Source: Phycicoccus sp. Soil748
Lineage (GTDB): Bacteria; Actinomycetota; Actinomycetes; Actinomycetales; Dermatophilaceae
Reading direction: 5' to 3'
NCBI RefSeq assembly: GCF_001428025.1
Contig: NZ_LMSC01000006.1
Coordinates: 201,943-265,942, forward strand
Length of the DNA: 64,000 nt
The first letter of the stretch is position 1, and each line of letters opens with the position of its first letter. The notes under the pieces were generated by a model, which made no database searches, was not told where the DNA came from, and saw only the letters and a program-made list of their open reading frames with translations. The position numbers and the translations under genes were made by a program. Shown here piece after piece: positions 59,839 to 64,000 of this stretch.

Positions 59839-60864
59839 CTAGGGGCGGATCTCCCCCGAGCCGCGGACCACGAGCTCGGGGGTGAGCACGACGTGGTGCG
59901 GTGCCGAGGTGTCGCCGTCGATGCGGGCGAACAGCCGCTTGGCCACCTCGGCGCCGATGGTCCGGACGTTCTGGCGCACCACGGTCAGCGGCGGGTCGAC
60001 GATGTCGGCCAGCGGGAAGTCGTCGAACCCGACCAGGGCCACGCGTCCGGCGAGCCCACGCTGGTGCAGGGCGCGGATCGCCCCTACTGCCAACGAGTTC
60101 CGCGCCGCGAAGATCGCGGTGGGTGGGTCGTCGAGGTCGAGCAGCCGGTACACGGCGGCGACGGCGTCGTCGGACGAGCGCACCGACATCGCCGCGAGGT
60201 CCGGGTCCGGCTCGACCCCCGCGTGACGCAGGGCCGACCGGTAGCCCTCCAGCCGGGCCCGGGCGGTCTGGATCGTGGGCATGTCGCCCACCATCGCGAT
60301 ACGGCGGTGGCCGTGCGCCACGAGGTGGTCGACGGCTAGGCGCGCGCCCAGCCCGTTGTCGACCGTCACCGAGTCGGTGTCGACGCCCTGCGGTCGGCGG
60401 TCGACGAACACCACGGGCAGGCCGTTGCGCAGGTCGTCGGCCAGGTAGTCCTGCCGCTCGGTGGCGGGCACGAGGAGCAGGCCGTCGACGCGTCGTCGGA
60501 CCAGGCTCTCGACGATGCTCCGCTCGCGCTCGGGCTCCTCGTCGAGGCTCGAGGCGACGATGGCGACGTCGCGGTCGCGCGCCTCGTCCTCGAGGCTGCG
60601 CAGCAGGCTGGCGGAGAACGAGTTGCTCACGTCCTGCAGGACCGCGCCGACCATGGCGCTGCGGCCGTGGGCACGCCGCAGGTTGCTCGCGGCGAGGTTG
60701 TGCCGGTAGCCGAGCTGGGCCACGGCCCGCTCGACGCGGGCGGTGACGTCGGGTGAGACCCCGGCCTCCCGGTTGACCACCCGAGAGACCGTCTTGAGGC
60801 TGACGCCGGCCAGGGCGGCGACGTCGCGCATGGTCGCGCGGGGCGGCCGTCCGCTCGCTGACAT
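59839..60864 (-). CDS. LacI-family transcriptional repressor
   Basis: 341 aa from ATG 60864. The N-terminal helix-turn-helix and hinge (MRDVAALAGVSLKTVSRVVNREAGVS, LGYRHNLAASNLR) are clear. The rest is a periplasmic-binding-protein-like ligand domain (MVGAVLQDVSNSFSASLLR, IAMVGDMPTIQTARARLEGYRSAL, TAIFAARNSLAVGAI). It is divergent from a FrcBCA-type sugar importer and an operator lies between, so it is the local repressor that leaves DNA when sugar binds. Confidence 0.93.
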   Translation of the reverse strand: MSASGRPPRATMRDVAALAGVSLKTVSRVVNREAGVSPDVTARVERAVAQLGYRHNLAASNLRRAHGRSAMVGAVLQDVSNSFSASLLRSLEDEARDRDVAIVASSLDEEPERERSIVESLVRRRVDGLLLVPATERQDYLADDLRNGLPVVFVDRRPQGVDTDSVTVDNGLGARLAVDHLVAHGHRRIAMVGDMPTIQTARARLEGYRSALRHAGVEPDPDLAAMSVRSSDDAVAAVYRLLDLDDPPTAIFAARNSLAVGAIRALHQRGLAGRVALVGFDDFPLADIVDPPLTVVRQNVRTIGAEVAKRLFARIDGDTSAPHHVVLTPELVVRGSGEIRP

Positions 60865-60901
60865 CGATGTCAAGATCACGCAGGTAGTTGTACAGGGTCC
60901 A

Positions 60902-60950
60902 TTGACAACAGCACAACCGGGGACTACACATTCTCTTGACAACGTTGTCA
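60902..60950 (+). promoter_or_regulatory. Promoter and LacI-type operator of the sugar ABC operon
   Basis: TGACAACGTTGTCA (60937-60950) is a perfect 14-bp palindrome with the CpG centre typical of LacI-family operators. A second half-like copy TTGACAACA lies at 60902. TTGACA (60902-60907) and TACACA (60925-60930), 17 bases apart, may be -35/-10, placing transcription start inside the palindrome. Bound repressor would block initiation. Confidence 0.7.
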
Positions 60951-60987
60951 CAGCGCGGCGACGCAGCCGCCAGAGAGGGAGCCCTCC

Positions 60988-62094
60988 ATGTCTCGATACA
61001 CCCCCACCCTGCGCCGGACCGTCGCCGTCGCCACCATCGCCTCCACGGCCTTCGCCCTGACCGCGTGCAACCGGTCCAGCAGCTCCGACTCCTCCAGCAG
61101 CGGTGGTGGGGGCGGCGCGAAGACCGTGGGTGTCAGCCTCATCACCAAGGACTCCACGAACCCGTTCTTCGTCGCCATGCAGAAGGGCGCCAAGGCCGAC
61201 GCCGCGAAGAACAACGTCAAGCTGACGGTGGCCTCGGGCAAGCAGGAGGGCGACGACCAGGGCCAGATCACCGCGATCGAGGACTCCATCGCCCGCGGCG
61301 ACAAGGGCATCCTGATCACGCCCATGAGCACCGGCGTCAACGCCGCGATCAAGAAGGCCCGCGACGCAGGTCTCTACGTCATCGCCCTCGACACCCCGCC
61401 CGACCCGGCCAACACCGTCGACATCACCTTCGCCACCGACAACCGTGCGGCAGGCAAGCTCGACGGGCAGTGGGCGGCCGCCACCATGGACGGCAAGCCG
61501 GCCGTGATCGCGCTGCTCGACCTGTTCAACGACAAGATCGTCTCGGTCGACTACAACCGCGACCAGGGCTTCCTCGAGGGCATGGGCATCGACGTGAAGG
61601 ACCCCAAGAAGAACGGCGACGAGGCCAAGACCGGCAAGTACACCGGCGGCAAGGGCGGCGACTACACGATCGTCTGCAACGAGGCCGGCAACGGCGCCGA
61701 GGACGGCGGCCGCACCGCGATGGAGAAGTGCCTCGCGAAGAACCCCGGCATCAACCTCGTCTACACCATCAACGAGCCCACCGCGGTCGGCGCCAACGCA
61801 GCGCTCAAGGCGGCCGGGAAGACGGCCCTGATCGTCTCGGTCGACGGCGGCTGCGCCGGTGTGGCCAGCGTCAAGAGCGGCGTCATCGGTGCCACCGCCC
61901 AGCAGTACCCGCTGAAGATGGCGACGATGGGCATGGAGGCGATCGCCAAGGTCGCCCGTGGCGGTGAGAAGCCCAAGACGTCCGACGGCCTCGACTTCTT
62001 CAACACCGGCGTCGCGCTGGTGACGGACAAGCCGGCGCAGGGTGTCGACAGCATCGACACCACCAAGGGCAGCCAGCTCTGCTGGGGCAACTGA
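60988..62094 (+). CDS. frcB: Sugar ABC transporter substrate-binding lipoprotein (FrcB-like)
   Basis: 368 aa, ATG 60988, with AGAGAGGGAG upstream. The signal peptide ends in a lipid-accepting Cys27 (AFALTAC), then a Ser/Gly linker. The binding-protein fold opens VGVSLITKDSTNPFFVAMQKGAK, with the hinge residues YTINEPTAVGANAALKAAGK, close to fructose/ribose-type proteins. A 30-residue insert around 205-230 (KNGDEAKTGKYTGGKGG) is longer than in E. coli RbsB, as in FrcB. It captures sugar outside for the permease and ATPase that follow. Confidence 0.9.
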   Translation: MSRYTPTLRRTVAVATIASTAFALTACNRSSSSDSSSSGGGGGAKTVGVSLITKDSTNPFFVAMQKGAKADAAKNNVKLTVASGKQEGDDQGQITAIEDSIARGDKGILITPMSTGVNAAIKKARDAGLYVIALDTPPDPANTVDITFATDNRAAGKLDGQWAAATMDGKPAVIALLDLFNDKIVSVDYNRDQGFLEGMGIDVKDPKKNGDEAKTGKYTGGKGGDYTIVCNEAGNGAEDGGRTAMEKCLAKNPGINLVYTINEPTAVGANAALKAAGKTALIVSVDGGCAGVASVKSGVIGATAQQYPLKMATMGMEAIAKVARGGEKPKTSDGLDFFNTGVALVTDKPAQGVDSIDTTKGSQLCWGN

Positions 62095-62099
62095 CTCCC

Positions 62100-63128
62100 A
62101 TGGCAACCACCACGACACCGTCCGCTGCTGCCGCCGAGTTCGCCCGGCGGCAGCAGTCGCCCCTCCAACGAGTGCAGCACCAGCTGCACGGCCGGCCATG
62201 GCTGAGCCCGCTGTTCCTGCTCCTCGTGGCCTTCGTGGCGTTCTTCATCGCCACCCCGACGTTCCTCACCGCCAACTCCATGGGCATCCTGCTCCAGCAG
62301 ACCGCCGTGGTGGCCGCGCTGGCGGTGGGTCAGACGCTGGTCATCCTGACCGCCGGCATCGACCTGTCGGTGGGCGCGATCATGGTCCTGTCGATGATGG
62401 TGATGGCCTCCCTCTCCAGGGACGGGGGCATGCCGGGCATCCTCGCCCTGGTGATCGGCGTCGTCCTGGCGACGGCGGCAGGTGCTCTCAACGGCTTCCT
62501 GGTGACCCGGATCAACCTGCCACCCTTCATCGTCACCCTCGGCACGCTGAGCATCTTCACCGCCATCGCGCTGCTCTACTCCGGTGGCGAGAGCATCCAG
62601 GCCGACCACCTGCCGGGCCTGCTCAACTTCCTCGGTGACGGCTTCAAGATCTTCGGCATCAGCCTGACCTGGGGCATCGTCGCGGTGATCCTCATCTACA
62701 TCGCCGTGGGCTTCGCCCTGGCCCAGACGGCCTGGGGGCGCTACGTGTACGCCGTGGGCGACGACCCCGAGTCGGCGCGCCTCTCGGGCGTGGCCAGCAA
62801 GCGGGTCCTGCTGACCGTCTACACGCTCGCGGGTCTCATCTACGGTCTCGCGGCGTGGGTCCTCATCGGCCGTGCCGGTGCGGCGACGCCCAACGCCGTC
62901 CCGGACGCCAACCTCCAGAGCATCACCGCGGTCGTCATCGGCGGCACCAGCCTCTTCGGCGGTCGCGGCCGGCTCATCGGCACCGCCATCGGTGCCCTCA
63001 TCGTGCAGACCCTGCAGTTCGGGCTCTCCCAGATGGGCGTCGACCAGCAGTGGCGCGTCCTCGCGACCGGCATCCTCGTCATCGTGGCCGTCGCGGTCGA
63101 CCAGTGGATCAGGAAGGTCAAGGCATGA
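62100..63128 (+). CDS. frcC: Sugar ABC transporter permease (FrcC-like)
   Basis: 342 aa, ATG 62100, five bases after the binding-protein gene. A BPD_transp_2 permease with about ten membrane helices: VVAALAVGQTLVILTAGIDLSVGAIMVL, GVLNGF-like GALNGFLVTRINLPPFIVTLGT, and the coupling loop YAVGDDPESARLSGVASKRV. C-terminal SLFGGRGRLIGTAIGALIV is standard. The stop overlaps the ATPase start as ATGA, so they are translated together. Confidence 0.95.
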   Translation: MATTTTPSAAAAEFARRQQSPLQRVQHQLHGRPWLSPLFLLLVAFVAFFIATPTFLTANSMGILLQQTAVVAALAVGQTLVILTAGIDLSVGAIMVLSMMVMASLSRDGGMPGILALVIGVVLATAAGALNGFLVTRINLPPFIVTLGTLSIFTAIALLYSGGESIQADHLPGLLNFLGDGFKIFGISLTWGIVAVILIYIAVGFALAQTAWGRYVYAVGDDPESARLSGVASKRVLLTVYTLAGLIYGLAAWVLIGRAGAATPNAVPDANLQSITAVVIGGTSLFGGRGRLIGTAIGALIVQTLQFGLSQMGVDQQWRVLATGILVIVAVAVDQWIRKVKA

Positions 63129-63958
63129 GTGCACCCACGATGGAGGTCGCCCACGGCGGCGTCCCTGCGGACAAGCAGCACATCTACAGCCAGGAGCCGG
63201 TGCTCTCGGCCCGCAAGCTCGTCATCACCTTCGGCCGCGTCATCGGACTCGACGGGGTCGACCTCGACCTCTACCCCGGCGAGGTGCTCGCCGTCATCGG
63301 TGACAACGGCGCGGGCAAGTCGACGCTCATCAAGTGCCTGACCGGCGCCTACACGCCTGACTCCGGCGAGATCACCCTCAGCGGCGAGCGCGTGCACTTC
63401 GCCCGGCCGCAGGACGCGCGGGCAGCCGGCATCGAGACCGTCTACCAGCAGCTGGCCGTCATCCCGGCGCTCGACATCGCGAGCAACCTCTACCTCGCCC
63501 GCGAGGAGCGCCGCAAGGGCATCCTCGGGTCGGTCTTCCGCATGCTCGACAAGAAGGGCATGGAGAAGCGGGCCGGGCAGTCGGTCCAGGACCTCGGCAT
63601 CCAGACCATCCAGAACATGGGGCAGGCCGTGGAGACCCTCTCCGGCGGTCAGCGACAGGCCGTCGCGGTGGCCCGCGCCGCGGCGTTCGGCAGCAAGGTG
63701 GTCATCCTCGACGAGCCGACCGCCGCCCTCGGTGTGAAGGAGTCGGGCATGGTGCTCGACATGATCAAGCAGCTGCGTGACCGCGGCCTGTCGGTCATCC
63801 TTATCAGCCACAACATGCCGCAGGTGTGGGAGGTGGCCGACCGCATCCACATCCAGCGGCTCGGCGGCCGGGCGGGGGTCATCACCCCGCAGTCGCACGA
63901 CATGGGTGAGGGCGTCGCGATCATGACGGGAGCCAAGCGCCTGGACGGCCCGTCGTGA
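63125..63958 (+). CDS. frcA: Sugar ABC transporter ATPase (FrcA-like, single domain)
   Basis: 277 aa from ATG 63125. Only one ABC domain: Walker A GDNGAGKST, signature LSGGQRQAVAVARA, Walker B VVILDEPTAALGVKE, H-loop SHN. Ribose ATPases (RbsA) are fused double domains; this single-domain form, with IETVYQQLAVIPALDIASNLYLARE and NMPQVWEVADRIHIQRLGG, matches fructose-type FrcA. It works as a homodimer with FrcC. The following gene overlaps its stop (GTGA). Confidence 0.93.
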   Translation: MSAPTMEVAHGGVPADKQHIYSQEPVLSARKLVITFGRVIGLDGVDLDLYPGEVLAVIGDNGAGKSTLIKCLTGAYTPDSGEITLSGERVHFARPQDARAAGIETVYQQLAVIPALDIASNLYLAREERRKGILGSVFRMLDKKGMEKRAGQSVQDLGIQTIQNMGQAVETLSGGQRQAVAVARAAAFGSKVVILDEPTAALGVKESGMVLDMIKQLRDRGLSVILISHNMPQVWEVADRIHIQRLGGRAGVITPQSHDMGEGVAIMTGAKRLDGPS

Positions 63959-64000
63959 GCACGGTCGTCGTCGGCTACATCCCGAGCCCGGAGGGGGTGG
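63955..64000 (+). CDS. Universal-stress-type protein, 5' end only
   Basis: Only 15 codons remain before the window ends: GTG 63955 gives MSTVVVGYIPSPEGV. The form VVVGYxPSPEG is how many actinobacterial universal stress (UspA) proteins begin. It overlaps the FrcA stop as GTGA, so it is part of the same operon. Identification rests on a very short stretch. Confidence 0.45.
   Translation, partial: MSTVVVGYIPSPEGV

Overview
The window is high-GC chromosomal DNA of an actinobacterium. The evidence is the GC-rich third codon positions, many GTG starts, repeated leaderless starts (a TANNNT-like -10 box 6-7 nt before the start codon), a FadE5-type acyl-CoA dehydrogenase, an EtfD-type Fe-S oxidoreductase, a FolP2-type pterin-synthase homologue, a DUF222/HNH gene and a bifunctional-type dcd. 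My inference is Micrococcales, possibly Intrasporangiaceae; there is no 16S or marker gene here to prove it. I see no prophage, insertion sequence or CRISPR array.

Layout. 1-1.5 kb: two divergent, paralogous secreted SH3 cell-wall hydrolases, one cut by the window edge. 1.5-3.4 kb: an island between two strong hairpins with a LuxR-type regulator, a 65-aa secreted peptide and a 100-aa cytosolic protein. 3.4-5.3 kb: fadE5. 5.5-9.8 kb: a broken SOUL haem-binding gene and small or poorly known genes (DUF6584, uridine-kinase-like, zinc-ribbon, DUF3626, a lipoprotein, an orphan immunity-like protein). 10-14.8 kb: a sortase-type surface beta-propeller, tRNA-Gly(CCC), ltrA, dcd and a hydrolase. 14.9-18 kb: a frameshifted DUF222-HNH gene and a histidine-ammonia-lyase relative lacking the MIO triad. 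18-21.7 kb: a complete OpuC-type compatible-solute ABC operon. 21.9-27.5 kb: a large LuxR ATPase, a PlsC acyltransferase and etfD. 27.6-30.6 kb: a sigma factor with its membrane partner, then cysK-cysE.

30.6-35.9 kb holds the most unusual unit. It is a four-gene operon (minus strand) of tightly coupled genes: an intracellular subtilase with six GYGEGV repeats, a sigma-70-family factor, a small carboxypeptidase-regulatory-like protein and a TPR-CHAT protease with an intact His/Cys dyad. Two proteases and a sigma factor in one operon suggest a proteolysis-triggered transcription response.

36-47 kb: YtxH and DUF6328 proteins, tRNA-Ser(TGA), a divergent MocR regulator facing an amine/beta-amino-acid catabolic set (mmsA, class III aminotransferase, FAD oxidoreductase), a phosphotransferase/acyl-CoA dehydrogenase pair and folP2. 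47-54 kb: a cold-shock gene with a long leader, a penicillin-binding protein, an LCP cell-wall ligase, tRNA-Ser(GCT), a VOC protein and a GT2-GtrA glycosyltransferase. 54-60 kb: a membrane GT39 glycosyltransferase, a two-component system and small proteins. 60-64 kb: a LacI repressor with its operator, then a FrcBCA-type sugar ABC operon running into a universal-stress-type gene cut by the window end.

A second cross-window pattern is that all three tRNA genes are followed 99-126 bp downstream by a 13-15 nt exact copy of their own 3' end. Two of them carry a 48/50-identical repeat just before that copy.
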